Shown piece after piece: positions 10,542-23,760 of a stretch of 64,000 nt of DNA. Position 1 is the stretch's first letter. The number at the start of each line of letters is the position of its first letter. The position numbers were made by a program, and so were the translations under genes. This DNA comes from Kalmanozyma brasiliensis GHG001. Lineage: Eukaryota > Basidiomycota > Ustilaginomycetes > Ustilaginales. Location of the stretch: contig NW_015961988.1 in assembly GCF_000497045.1 (NCBI RefSeq), forward strand, positions 248,001 through 312,000, given 5' to 3'. Under the pieces are notes generated by a model that ran no database searches, was not told where the DNA came from, and saw nothing but the letters and a program-made list of their open reading frames with translations.

Positions 10542-12893
10542 TCAATCCACCTTGACGCGCTTGTTCTCTGCCTCGTAATCGTCCTGCTCGTATTCGGCGT
10601 TGTCGTCCTCGTCTTCCAGGCCGCGCTTGCGGTGCGCGCCCGTTTGATATAGGGACGACGTCGTCGATGCGGGAGAGGCAGCGCCGAGGGGAGCTTCGCT
10701 CGGCTCTTCAATGTACTCGACGATCTGGTCTTCGCCTTCTTCCCCTGAAGACGATGAAACGAGAGTGAAAGGGAGACGAGTTGGGTCAGTGGACAGCCTC
10801 GTGGAGCTTGGACTCGACCGTACATCCAACATACCTTGCCATTGGCGCTCTTGCTCAGCGGCCTCATCGGCATAGGCGGTAAGAGGTTCCTGAACAGAGT
10901 GCGTGGCAGCAACGTCGTGTGTGACGCTTTGATCCGGTTCCGCCAGCTGGTCTTCCTCGGCTTCGCTGCTGTCGTTGACGGTTGTGTAGAAGGTTTGTTC
11001 GGCGTCTTGGCCGTTGATCTGTGCCTCGTCGACGTATTCCTCTTCCTCCTCCTCTGCGTATTCCTCTTCGTACTCCTGCCCTTCCCCTTCCTCCTCCTCA
11101 TCAAGAGCTTCCTCGTCTTCTTCTGCCCACTCTTCCTCTGCCTCCTCCTCTTCTCCTTCGTCATCTTCCTCCGCATCTTCGCCTTCGTATCCCTGTACTT
11201 GCGCCACCGCGGGATCATGCGAAAGCGCAACCGACGCTTCCGTCTCTGACGCAAGGGCTACTGCACCGTCTGTGGCTGCTGTTGTGGGATCCTGGTCGTG
11301 CTCCTCCGCCTCTTGTTGGATGTGTTCTTCCTCCGCCTGATGCCCGTCTTCTTCTTCCTCCCGCTCGCCTTCAAGCTGATCCACCGCCTCTTCGTCGTCT
11401 TCCTCTTCTGGATGCGTCGCATGGCTCTCATGCGCTTCGCCAACATGGTTTGCGTTGACCTGTTCCGATGCTTCGTTGACCGATCGCAATGGCAGAGAAG
11501 CTGAAACACTGCTGTCTGATGCCAGATCCCCAGCTGGTACTGTGGCACTGCCCCGGACGTCGCTCCTGGAAGCCTCTGCGACGCTAAGCTTTGTATCAGC
11601 TTCCGCATGCGAAATAATGCCGTTGCCGCTCGCTTGCTCCGCTGCAGCCGCAGCCTCATGAGCAGCTTGCAAGCCATTCGTCTCGTGCGCAGCGTCGTTG
11701 ACAAGCGGATTCGCTGTCTTCCTTGAATGACTTTGAGGTCGAGCCGAGTTGGCTGCCTCCTCTTCGTCGTCGCTGCTGTGCTGCAGCTCGTTTCCGATGA
11801 GGCTCGCAACGTGTTGGGCCAGCTCGTTGTACTTGGTGATGAACCGCGGACGTTCCGAGACCTGGATATGCAGACTCGTCGGGAGACCCAATCCGTAATG
11901 CAGCTGCAGCAGATCGTCGAGGGTGAGTTCGCGGCAGTAGAGATTGTCTTCTGCGACGTCTAGCTCGAGATCTGGAAAGGCAATGTGCAGTTCGTGCGAC
12001 TCGTCGAGGAACTCGCCAAGAGCGCTCTTTTGCCTGAGACCAGCGAAGAGGCTGTCGAGCGGCTGCTGGAGAACGTCTTTGGACACATCGAGCGCTGGCG
12101 CCTCGATCTGCACCACTTCTTCTAAATCGTCGCTCGGGTCGACCGCATCGACCGCGACAGCGGACGCGAGGAAGGACGGAATGTCGGCTGCCGACCACAT
12201 GACAAAGTCTTGACCATGGAACGAGATCCGTACCGCTGCATCCTGTACATCCTCTGTATCGTACTGCGCGTACGTGTCAAGCCCTGACAAGTCTCCGTTC
12301 TCGTTCTCCTCGCCATTTGGCTGCACCTCGCCTCCACTGACAGGCTGATCCTCTTGGTGCGGATATGTCGCAGAGGCGGCCCCGTTCTGCGAGATGGAGC
12401 TGTCTTCCTCAGGATGCAGCTCGTCCACTTCTTCTTCTGCTTCTTCTGCGTGCTCCATGCTGACGAGCTGATCCGCACCCTTGGTCGCTGTGTCGGGTCC
12501 CATCGCGTTGCTGCTGGTTCTGGCGTGTGTATCCGCGCTCGTCGCTGCCTTTTGCAGAGCTTGAACGGCGTCAAAGTCCAATTTTTCAGTGCCCGCAATT
12601 GCAATCGGGTCTTTTGTCGGCGCCGCGAGGACATCGACGATCTCTTCCGTCTCGATCGGAGCAAGTGGCGCGTCCAAAGCTGGTGTATGCGCCTGTGTCT
12701 GTTGTTGGCTGGCGGGATCGTAGAAGTCGACATCAATTCCACTCTTGTCGGTTGCCTCGGAGCGCAGATTGACCTCGGACATGGCCATGCCTTCGCTGTT
12801 CAGCTCGTCCATCGCCTCCTCGGCGCTCGGATGGAAGCCAGCCAATGCCGCCTGCGGCTCCATCTCGTAGTCGAGATTGGAATCGTCGTCCAT
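10542..12893 (-). CDS. Conserved fungal acidic protein of unknown function, two exons
   Basis: The model is exon 1 at 10835-12893 and exon 2 at 10542-10744, with a 90-base intron (donor AAG/GTATGT, CTGAC branch, acceptor TTCAG) whose length is a multiple of three, so the unspliced frame is also open. The spliced product is 753 residues. Residues about 220-375 form the only globular-looking part: VRISFHGQDFVMW, a Leu-rich segment around SLFAGLRQKS, HELHIAFPDLELDV and LDDLLQLHYGLGLP. I believe this block recurs in ascomycete hypothetical proteins, but from memory only. The remainder is strongly acidic, with long Glu runs at about 580-640, and it ends in a basic KRVKVD tail that could be a nuclear localisation signal. 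A role in chromatin or transcription is a guess from composition and tail. Confidence 0.72.
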   Translation of the reverse strand: MDDDSNLDYEMEPQAALAGFHPSAEEAMDELNSEGMAMSEVNLRSEATDKSGIDVDFYDPASQQQTQAHTPALDAPLAPIETEEIVDVLAAPTKDPIAIAGTEKLDFDAVQALQKAATSADTHARTSSNAMGPDTATKGADQLVSMEHAEEAEEEVDELHPEEDSSISQNGAASATYPHQEDQPVSGGEVQPNGEENENGDLSGLDTYAQYDTEDVQDAAVRISFHGQDFVMWSAADIPSFLASAVAVDAVDPSDDLEEVVQIEAPALDVSKDVLQQPLDSLFAGLRQKSALGEFLDESHELHIAFPDLELDVAEDNLYCRELTLDDLLQLHYGLGLPTSLHIQVSERPRFITKYNELAQHVASLIGNELQHSSDDEEEAANSARPQSHSRKTANPLVNDAAHETNGLQAAHEAAAAAEQASGNGIISHAEADTKLSVAEASRSDVRGSATVPAGDLASDSSVSASLPLRSVNEASEQVNANHVGEAHESHATHPEEEDDEEAVDQLEGEREEEEDGHQAEEEHIQQEAEEHDQDPTTAATDGAVALASETEASVALSHDPAVAQVQGYEGEDAEEDDEGEEEEAEEEWAEEDEEALDEEEEGEGQEYEEEYAEEEEEEYVDEAQINGQDAEQTFYTTVNDSSEAEEDQLAEPDQSVTHDVAATHSVQEPLTAYADEAAEQERQWQGMLDVRSSPSSTRLSTDPTRLPFTLVSSSSGEEGEDQIVEYIEEPSEAPLGAASPASTTSSLYQTGAHRKRGLEDEDDNAEYEQDDYEAENKRVKVD

Positions 12894-13259
12894 CGTTGAT
12901 GCGGTCCAGGGCTACTGCTTGCACTGCTGTAGCGAATGCAGCACCGCAGATGGCAATGGAGTCGGGCCTCAGATATCGTTGAGTGGCGCTATGCTTGCTT
13001 TGGGATTGCGACAAGCGGGTCGAGAGGCAAGCGTGGATGGATGAGGAGGAGGAAGAAAGAAGAGGCTGGACGTGCGCGTGCGTGAAGCGCGTTGCGAAAT
13101 TCCAAAATGCGCAGCAGCAGCTTCCCAAAAAAAAGCAGTCACGCTTGCCATCACGCTTTCTCACACACCATCGACCGCTCATACTGTATCAACCACGTTT
13201 ACTCAAAATCAGGAATCAGCATTGAACGCGGATCTACTTTTACACATGGAAGTCATCGA
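12894..13259. other. Intergenic: thiolase 3' end and acidic-protein promoter side
   Basis: The region lies upstream of the acidic-protein gene and downstream of the thiolase stop, with both genes on the minus strand in separate units. No ORF or RNA gene was recognised. Confidence 0.5.
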
Positions 13260-14661
13260 TCAAGCTGAAACGATCAGACTGGCCGCGCCCATCCCGGAAC
13301 CGACACACATCGAGGTGACGATGAGCTTTTTGCCGCCCTGGCGCTTGGCCTCAGCGAGGGCAGTGGCGATCTGTCGTGCGCCCGTGGCTCCGAGAGGGTG
13401 ACCCATGGCGATCGCACCACCATTGGGGTTGACCTTTTTCTTGTCAATGCCGACGTGCTCGACCGAGAAGAGCGCCTGCGAAGCGAAGGCCTCGTTGATC
13501 TCGTAGATGTCAATGTCGTCCTTGTTGAGGCCGGTGAGCTCAAAGAGACGGGGGATGGCGTAGGCGGGACCAACACCCATGATGTTGGGGGGCACACCGA
13601 CGACGGCGCAGGTGACAAACTTGCCAATGATGGGCAGACCGTGCTTCTTGGCAGCGCTGCGGCGAGCGAGGAGGACGGAGGCGGCACCGTCACTGACCTG
13701 CGAAGCGTTACCGGCGTGGGTGAAGCCGTCCTTGGCAAAGGCGGGCTTGAGCTTGGAGAGCGACTCGACGGTGACACCCTCACGGATTCCGTCGTCGGCG
13801 TCAATGCTGCGCTCGTTGCCGTCGTCGTCAGTGTACTTGACGGTGACAATCTCGCTCTTGAAGTTGCCGGCCTTCTGGGCAGCGGCGGCCTTGGCGAACG
13901 ACTCGGCGGCGAAGGTGTCCTGCTTCTTTCGGTCGATGTTGTACTTCTTGGCGACGTTCTCGGAAGTGATACCCATGGGCATGAGGCAGTCGGAGGCCTC
14001 GTCGTTCTCCATGACGGCGTCGGACATCTTGGCAGGCATGACACCGGCACCGTAGTTGAGGGTCATGGACTCGACACCCGAGCCAATGCCAATGTCGATC
14101 TGACCGAGGGCGATCTGGTTGGCGATCTGGTTGACGGCAGCGAGACCCGACGAGCACTGACGGTTCAAGCTGTTGCAGCCTGCAGTGTTGGGGATTCCGG
14201 CCCAGAGAGCGCCCATGCGGACCTGAGTGGCGCCACCGCCGGGAGCGAGGACGGTGCCGACGGCGACATCCTGGATGAGCTTGGGGTCGATCTTGGACTC
14301 GGCGATGACACCCTTGAGGGTCCAGCCGAGCATCTCCTCGGGGGCACACTGCGAGAGACCGCCCTTCTTGCCCTTGGTGATGGCAGTTCGGAGGGCCGAG
14401 ACAATGACGACTGCGGAGGGGAGATTGCAAAGCAGAATGGAGAGCAACAAAGGCGGAGAGGTGCGAGAGTGTCAGCTGTCATTGATCTTGCATTGAGACG
14501 CATACGTTCCGACTGTGTGATGCTGGATGGACACACGAGAGCGCCACCACCATCCCGGAAGCAGGGTTGACCCGGTTCAGGTCTTCCTTCTCCTACTTAC
14601 CATCGTCATCGTGCTCGGCGAGGATGTTCTTCTTTCCGTGACGCTGCTCGATAGCGGACAT
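13260..14661 (-). CDS. 3-ketoacyl-CoA thiolase (acetyl-CoA C-acyltransferase), two exons
   Basis: Exon 1 is 14601-14661 and encodes MSAIEQRHGKKNILAEHDD plus one base pair-split codon; the donor is GTAAGT, the intron is 190 bases, the acceptor is CCGCAG and exon 2 is 13260-14410. The product is about 403 residues. Thiolase signatures: VVIVSALRTA at the start of the core, the nucleophilic Cys in LNRQCSSGLAAV, the NEAFASQ loop, GGAIAMGHPLGATGAR with the catalytic His, and the second catalytic Cys in SMCVGSGMGAA. It catalyses the last step of fatty acid beta-oxidation, cleaving 3-ketoacyl-CoA with CoA. The sequence resembles the peroxisomal POT1 type more than ERG10-type acetoacetyl-CoA thiolases. 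There is no C-terminal SKL. The N-terminus contains only a degenerate PTS2-like element (K at 11, L-A at 15-16, H at 18), so the compartment is uncertain. Confidence 0.9.
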
Positions 14662-15647
14662 CTTGAATAATATGTTCCGAGTGTGGAGTGAAGAGGGGAT
14701 TTGAGTGTGTGAGAGAGAGAAGGGATGGTGGGAGAGCAACAGGAAGAAAGCAGCTCTGGCTCAGCTCTCTTTATGAGCCAAACGTGAGTGCGGGGCAGGC
14801 AGGCAGGCACAACTAGGACCGGCCCAAGGCAAGCTGCTCGATCCGGCAAAGCGGAGAAAGTGCAAGAGAGAGCGCTGAGCTGGCCGAAATTTTCTCGAGC
14901 GTGCCGGAGACGTTGGCTGAGTGGAGACGCAGGCATGCACAGGCCGGGGCAGCGTGAAGTCGAGTGAGTGAGTGCGCGAGACTGTGCGGTGATGGCTGGA
15001 AAGTTCCAAAGCCACGCAAGCACCAGCATCGTCCATCGAAACACAGGCAATGTGCCTAAGTAGTGGAGGAATTCGGGTGAATGTGAAAGCCCGGCCCAGC
15101 ACAGACGCCGTGTCCGGCCAGGAGAGGCCGATTTGGACGTAAAATCAACCGCCTAGCTGAGTCCCAATCGGGGTTGCCCCGAATCAAGATTCAAGATATT
15201 AATACTACACAATGTGAGATCGCTTTGTTGCAGCTGAGCAACGCGAGACGCTGCTCTTAGCTCGACAAGCCACTGCAGCCCCTTGCTCTTCGCACCCTGA
15301 CGATGAAGGGTCCGCAAGCAACGCAATGTGACTCCAGCAGGACCGTCTGAGAGCACCATCAAGTACGACTATGAGCGCGGCACTGGCACGTGAACAAGAG
15401 CGTGAATTCAGATACGACACGCAAACACATGCAAAGGAAGAGTTATCGTGGTACCAGATAGCATTCAGCGTGAAACTATGAGGACCATTATGGCAAGACT
15501 AGAAGTACAAAGGGAGAAAGAAAGCCACGACAAAAAAAGGGAAGACCAGGGCTAGCTACCAGCAACATGAGAGCGCATATCGGCGATCAAAAGGAGGTGA
15601 GGAGGATGAGGTTAGGAGGATGGAGGAGAGAGCCAAAGGCACACCGC
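14662..15647. other. Intergenic: thiolase promoter and histone H3 3' region
   Basis: The minus-strand leader of the thiolase gene (about 14662-14760) is pyrimidine-rich. The rest has no supported coding frame. No metazoan-type histone stem-loop was noticed downstream of the H3 stop, consistent with polyadenylated fungal histone mRNA. Confidence 0.5.
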
Positions 15648-18334
<2,687 letters not shown>

Positions 18335-20122
18335 ACGGTGGTCTCTCCCCATCCCACCACCTCATTTTGCTGCTTCCCTGTCTCGTTTCTGGCGCTGCCC
18401 TCTGTACTTCTAGCATTTCCGATATGCCTCTCTTGTTGCGGCGATCCATCTTTGTGATGCCTGCCAGCCCATGGTAATTTCGACCTTTTTACACCCTGTA
18501 GCTCTTCTCTCGTGTTTGTGCATGTGCGATGCAATTGCTTTGAGTCTCTCTCGCCTTTTGGCTCAGTTCTCAAGTCATCTTCTTTGTACATCCTGAGACC
18601 GCTTGATCTCAGCTAGCAAAGATCTCGCTTGCGCCAGAGACGATGGTGTTGCCCCTTGTGGGTTTCTCGTGCGTGACTTGTGATTCTGGCGAGCGTTCCG
18701 ACCCAGCGGTATCGCCTTTCCGGCGGCCTGACATCTCAACCTTCTCAGACTCTCGCCGAGACGTTTCGTGTTTGCGCATGGCAGTCTGCCTCGTAATAGT
18801 CTTTGTGAACAACGACTTTGACTGCGTCTTGTCGCTCACGAACGACTTGAAGAGCAATGCAGAGCGTACATAGCTGCTGGCAAAAGAAACCATGCCCGCT
18901 CGAAAGTTCTGCTCATTGCCAGCCAGGAAGCTTACGACATACGAGGCGCAACGACGCTTCTTCCTCAACAAGTCAACCGAGTAGGGTTCGTTCTACGATG
19001 TACCACGTCCCTCGAGGATGGATTCGATATGAGATGGAGGATGGCACCGACAGGAGTTGATCCGGCGGTCAGATGTAACACTCCGTCGAGTCAGGATCTA
19101 CTGTGTGTGTCCAATACATCAAGCAGCCGGGGCCTTGCCCTTTGTCGTCCAGTTCCAATCGAGATAGGCGCTGGCTCCATTCAAGCCCGACCTGCTCCTG
19201 GCTGAGAATTCTATATCATGCACAAGCGGATCCCCATCGGAAGACTCGTCAGTAGACAGAATCATGACTGACACTCCAGGCTAGCTCTCGAGGCAGCGGT
19301 GATCGTCCATGCAAATATGACACCGGAAGCGAAGGCGGGGGGGCCGGATGAACGAGAGTGGCGGTGCAGCTCTGATTTTGGACGCGGCTTCTTGGCTCCC
19401 AGCTCAGCTGAGTTGAATCGCAGCCAAGCATTTTTTTGGTACGTCACCTCCAGTCAAGAAAACAACATCACTCTCCAAAGGAAAGAAAAACTGAGCCAAT
19501 CTCAGGATCTTTTTTCGTGCAATTCGACGCTCATCTCGCACTACACCCTCTCAAGCCTGGTCATGACACCTAGCAGAAGGGAATGTACTGAGGCAACGCT
19601 GGCGGCATCAGTATCGACAATACGGGGACGGACAGCCACGGACTGCTTGTTTGACTAACGTACGGTGACTGCGAATCGAAGATTCGGCTGCCCGACACCG
19701 GCGCGCTGCCAAGACCCTTCTTCTCTCCACGAGGGTTCCTTTGGCTTGGCATCGCTCGAGACCCTGGCAAGCACATACACACTCTCCTTCCCCTCTTTCC
19801 GCTACCGATCTTGGCTACGACCGGCACAGCCTTTGCAACTGCATCCCTGCATCGTCTAGCGCTGACGTAAATCGTCCACCAACGAAGCCACTCCGCCGTC
19901 CGCTAGGTGGAATCATGCGATTTGGATAGCCTTACTTTCTCCGCGGCCCAAAAAGGGTCCTTCTTCGTCACTGCAAAGAGCATCCTTTGGACCTTGATCA
20001 GGAGCAGACACTTGAATTCGTCCATCCACTCGACGTTCTTTCGACTCCACCACTTCCATCCAAGCCCCACACGGTACACTCTTAGCTCGCAGCAAGTCCA
20101 TCATCTACAAAAGCTCGTCCAT
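18335..20122. other. Intergenic: H4 3' region and ADAM-protease promoter
   Basis: No gene supported. The ADAM frame is open for 72 codons upstream of its first ATG without another ATG, so the last 220 bases are read as leader. A T-run occurs at about 19431-19438. The remaining small frames lack coding character. Confidence 0.5.
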
Positions 20123-22825
20123 ATGTCGCACACGACGCACGCTCTCGTTGCGCATCGATGGCTCGCAGCGCTGCTGCTGGCTGTACTCCTCGCCACCACA
20201 CCCATCACAGCAAGGAGTCGTCGCAGCGGCCCGCTCCAGCGCATAGCAAGGTCGACCAACGTCCAAATAGACAAAATTGCTCCGCGGTCATCCCCCCTGA
20301 AAGGCAGCGCACATCTACAAACAAGATCCACACCATCGCAGCCGCCCCTTCGACTCAGCTTCCGTGCCTTTCAACAGGAGTTCTTCTTGCATCTTCAACC
20401 CAACGAGCACATCTTGCATCCGGAGGGTACCCTCGTCAAATACTACGGCCTCAACGAGACCACCGGTCAGAGCTACGTCCGCTCCACCGAGACGCTCTAT
20501 CCAGGCGACGTTCCCGCCTATCACGGAGTCGTCGTCCATTCTTCGCACTCTGCCCGACGTCTCGAAGAGGACCGCGCCGGCGCTTTCCGCGACATCTACC
20601 AGGACCGCGACCTCGGCGTTGTCGGTCGAGCCGCCATCATGTTGCACGACGACGGCTCCGTCTCGGGCGCTCCTTCCTTCTCGGGAAGCTTCGATTGGTT
20701 CGGCAACGTCCACCACATCAACACACCCAAGAGCTATCTCGCCAAGCGTCAAACCGGTGATCCTCAGCTCGAGCCTCGTTCCGCACAGCATGGCTCCATG
20801 GTCGTCCACCGCGACTCGGACATCACTCTCGAGGCCAGGGACGACACTGTCTTCTCCAACGTCACCGCATCGCTAGGCTGCAGCTCCGATGTGCTCGATT
20901 TCAACAGCCACAATCGACTCGTGCTCAGTCAGGACACCAACGATGCCTCCAGCCGCTCGGTATACTCCTTCTTCAAGCTGCCCACCCCAGCTCGTCTCTC
21001 CCGCCGCGATCTCTTCTCTGGCTGGAACGACCTCTTCACCCGCTCGCTGCAAGACGACGTGGTGATCGAGACGCCACAGGCCGAACCGGACGCCTTTGTC
21101 TACCGCGAGGATCTGGACGACTACCTCGAGCCCACCTTCCGCAAGAGGCAGGCCACGGGCAACGACATTGGGAACGGCAACAACTCGACCAACAGCTTTG
21201 AGAATGTCATTGGCAATACGGCCGGCTGCCCCAACAGCGCTCGCGTCGTCTATGCCGGCGTGGCTGCCGACTGCGCCTACACCGAACGTATCGGCACGCA
21301 GGACGACACCCGTCGCGAGATCCTCGACAACATGAACTCGGTCTCGAACCTGTACCGATCCACGTTCAACGTCTCGATCGGCGTGGTCGAGCTCGACGTC
21401 CGCTCGTCGAGCTGCCCCTCCTCCGCCTCGCAGGATGCTCCCTGGAACCTCGGCTGCGGCACCATCACCATCGACGAGCGCCTCAGCGACTTTTCGCAGT
21501 GGCGATCGCAGCAGCCTGGCAACGGCATCGGCCTGTGGCATCTCATGACCGCCTGCAACTCGGGCAGCGAGATTGGTGTCGCTTGGCTCGGCACCGTCTG
21601 CATGACCGACGCTTCCAGCAGCGGTGGCCAGACGGTCAGTGGCACGGGCGTCAGCTCGCTCACCTCGCAGCAATGGCAGGTCATGGCGCACGAGATGGGC
21701 CACAACTTTGGTGCGATTCACGACTGCACCACCGGATGCACCAGCAACTCGAACTACGCGGTCCAGAACGGCGGTGCGCCCTGCTGCCCCAGCTCGGCCA
21801 CCACGTGCGACGCCAACGCACAGTACATCATGAACCCTTCGTCGCGCTCCAACATTCAGAACTTCAGCCCATGCTCGATCGGCAACATCTGCTCGTTGCT
21901 TGGACAGGGCCTCGACACGTCGTGCGTCCAAGCACCGGGCCAGCGTAGTACGCTCAGCACGCAGCAGTGCGGCAACGGGATCCTGGAGCCCGGCGAGGAG
22001 TGCGATGCTGGACCCAACGGTTCGCAGTGCTGCACCTCGCAATGCCGGCTGACTTCGGGCGCACAATGTGACCCTGCCACCAGCGCCTGCTGCTCCAACT
22101 CGTGTACGTTTGCGGCCTCGACGCAGCAGTGCCGTCCCTCGGTCGACGACCGCTGCGACACGGCCGAGTTCTGCACGGGCACTTCCGCGGAGTGCCCGGC
22201 GGACACGACCAAGGACGATGGCAGCTCGTGTGGCAGCGGTCTCACCTGTGCGAATGGCTACTGCACCTCGCGCGACCTGCAATGCCAGCAGGCCTCGACA
22301 GGCTCGCTTCGGTTCCGATCGGCGTGCTCGGCCTCGAACGCCAACTCGTGCCAGCTGACGTGCCAGAGCCCCAACTCGATCAACCAGTGTCTCATCCTGC
22401 AGCAACCCTTCATCGATGGCACCAGCTGCGGTTACGGTGGTCGATGCGAGAATGGCGAGTGCAAGTCGGGCAGCTGGCAGAATACGTTCCGCAGCCTGTA
22501 CAACGACAACCTGCGCATCGCTATTCCCGTCACCATCGTGGTTGGCATCATCGTCTTGCTCATCCTGCTTGCCATTGTGCGTCGATGCTGCTGCGCGGGA
22601 GGACGACGACAGCGATCGTCTAACAAGGCTTCCGGTAGTCGACGACCTTTCCGCAGGTCGAATGGCAATGGCGCCCTTCCAGCACAGCAGACGGCCTACT
22701 CTACGCCTCCGATGCCACCTCCGCAACACCCCATGCGCCAAGGTTACCCAAGCTATCCGGCGGCCTCGCAACAGCCCAATGGTTGGGTCGACCCTTCTGC
22801 GTACAACGGTCCCAACAGGTATTGA
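20123..22825 (+). CDS. ADAM-type membrane metalloprotease with disintegrin domain
   Basis: 900 residues from the first in-frame ATG, which directly precedes a signal peptide (hydrophobic core about residues 13-27). A long pro-region follows. The reprolysin domain (about 340-570) carries the zinc site HEMGHNFGAIH at about 523-533 and a Met-turn in YIMNPS. A Cys-rich disintegrin domain begins at about 614 with QQCGNGILEPGEECD and runs to about 700, followed by a Cys-rich region, a single transmembrane helix at about 799-820 and a short cytoplasmic tail rich in Pro, Gln and Tyr with a CCC cluster next to the membrane. The architecture matches ADAMs, which shed ectodomains; fungal members are known from Aspergillus and basidiomycetes but substrates are poorly known. 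The active-site Glu is intact, so it is probably catalytic. Confidence 0.92.
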   Translation: MSHTTHALVAHRWLAALLLAVLLATTPITARSRRSGPLQRIARSTNVQIDKIAPRSSPLKGSAHLQTRSTPSQPPLRLSFRAFQQEFFLHLQPNEHILHPEGTLVKYYGLNETTGQSYVRSTETLYPGDVPAYHGVVVHSSHSARRLEEDRAGAFRDIYQDRDLGVVGRAAIMLHDDGSVSGAPSFSGSFDWFGNVHHINTPKSYLAKRQTGDPQLEPRSAQHGSMVVHRDSDITLEARDDTVFSNVTASLGCSSDVLDFNSHNRLVLSQDTNDASSRSVYSFFKLPTPARLSRRDLFSGWNDLFTRSLQDDVVIETPQAEPDAFVYREDLDDYLEPTFRKRQATGNDIGNGNNSTNSFENVIGNTAGCPNSARVVYAGVAADCAYTERIGTQDDTRREILDNMNSVSNLYRSTFNVSIGVVELDVRSSSCPSSASQDAPWNLGCGTITIDERLSDFSQWRSQQPGNGIGLWHLMTACNSGSEIGVAWLGTVCMTDASSSGGQTVSGTGVSSLTSQQWQVMAHEMGHNFGAIHDCTTGCTSNSNYAVQNGGAPCCPSSATTCDANAQYIMNPSSRSNIQNFSPCSIGNICSLLGQGLDTSCVQAPGQRSTLSTQQCGNGILEPGEECDAGPNGSQCCTSQCRLTSGAQCDPATSACCSNSCTFAASTQQCRPSVDDRCDTAEFCTGTSAECPADTTKDDGSSCGSGLTCANGYCTSRDLQCQQASTGSLRFRSACSASNANSCQLTCQSPNSINQCLILQQPFIDGTSCGYGGRCENGECKSGSWQNTFRSLYNDNLRIAIPVTIVVGIIVLLILLAIVRRCCCAGGRRQRSSNKASGSRRPFRRSNGNGALPAQQTAYSTPPMPPPQHPMRQGYPSYPAASQQPNGWVDPSAYNGPNRY

Positions 22826-23760
22826 GAGGCATCGACGCCATCTTTGCCCATCTCCTCTTCGCTTTCTTCGACCCTCGGACAATCTCTCTCACTCATAGAA
22901 CGTTATTCCATCTTTGTTTCGGCTCATCCAGCAATCTCTTCTAGTCTCTTGTCATTCTTACATTCATGCAATGCACAAACTCGCTTCGTAACGTCACTCA
23001 GACCTATCTCGCGACTAGAAAACCCGGACTTGCTCCGCCCTGCGAAGGAGTACCTTATAGCGTCACTTGAAAGCTGCAGCCATAAGTGAGGTGAAAATCT
23101 GACATGGGCTGCCGGGCTGCAGCGGGTGAGAGGAAGACCCTGGGAGCTGATGAGGCTCGGGAAGCTGGAACGTGCTCATGCAGCAGAGCACGGTCCTGGC
23201 AGATTTTTTTTTCCTTTTATAATATAATTAATTCAACAGCAGCACAACAGGGCAGCGCAGCGTGTGGGCAGTCGAAGAGGATTCTGCGAAAAAGGGCTGA
23301 GCAAAAACAGCGTCGTGACGCCTTTTTTGCCAATTTGTGTTTCTGATTGGACATCTCGTCGCCATCACCCCACTCGCTCGCTCGCTGGCCTTGCTTCTTT
23401 CTCTTCTCTACCAACTCACAACGCAAACCTGCCGGTCGACCTACAAGCCCACACACATACGATCTCTTTGGCGTCGACCGTGCACACAAGCGTTCCGTCA
23501 CCGACACAGCGCGTGTCTGTCTCTCGGAAGACCATCTTTACACGACCCGCACCGCCACGCTGCGCTTAGATATCGCGCTGTCACATGAGTGACTTCTCGG
23601 GGCCGATACATTCCTGACACGCCCGCAACCTGGCATCGCAAAACCTGTCTCGCGACCATCATCCCAGCTACACATCGTGTCGGTCTTTGCAGCTTCTACT
23701 GGCAATCCGGCGCGGCTCCTCTGAGCGTCCGTCGCATCGACTTCGATCGACCCGCGAACC
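22826..23760. other. Intergenic: ADAM 3' end and cyclin promoter
   Basis: An AT-rich patch lies at about 23204-23232, in otherwise GC-rich DNA. The plus strand is pyrimidine-rich from about 23350 up to the cyclin start, but an ATG at 23586 would precede the main start. No gene supported. Confidence 0.5.

Noticed and set aside
10277..11254. 325-codon minus-strand Arg/Lys-rich frame overlapping the acidic protein
   Set aside because: Produced by the Glu-codon repeats read in another frame.
13230..13262. Read-through of the thiolase stop to reach a PTS1
   Set aside because: The 16-codon extension ends in NADS, which is not a peroxisomal tripeptide.
13398..14570. 390-codon plus-strand frame opposite the thiolase
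   Set aside because: Antisense shadow; it spans the thiolase intron junction and has no homology-like features.
20873..22882. 669-codon minus-strand open frame opposite the ADAM gene
   Set aside because: It mirrors the ADAM coding sequence; G/C-rich third positions keep the antisense frame open. Composition is Arg/Ala/Val-rich with no motif.
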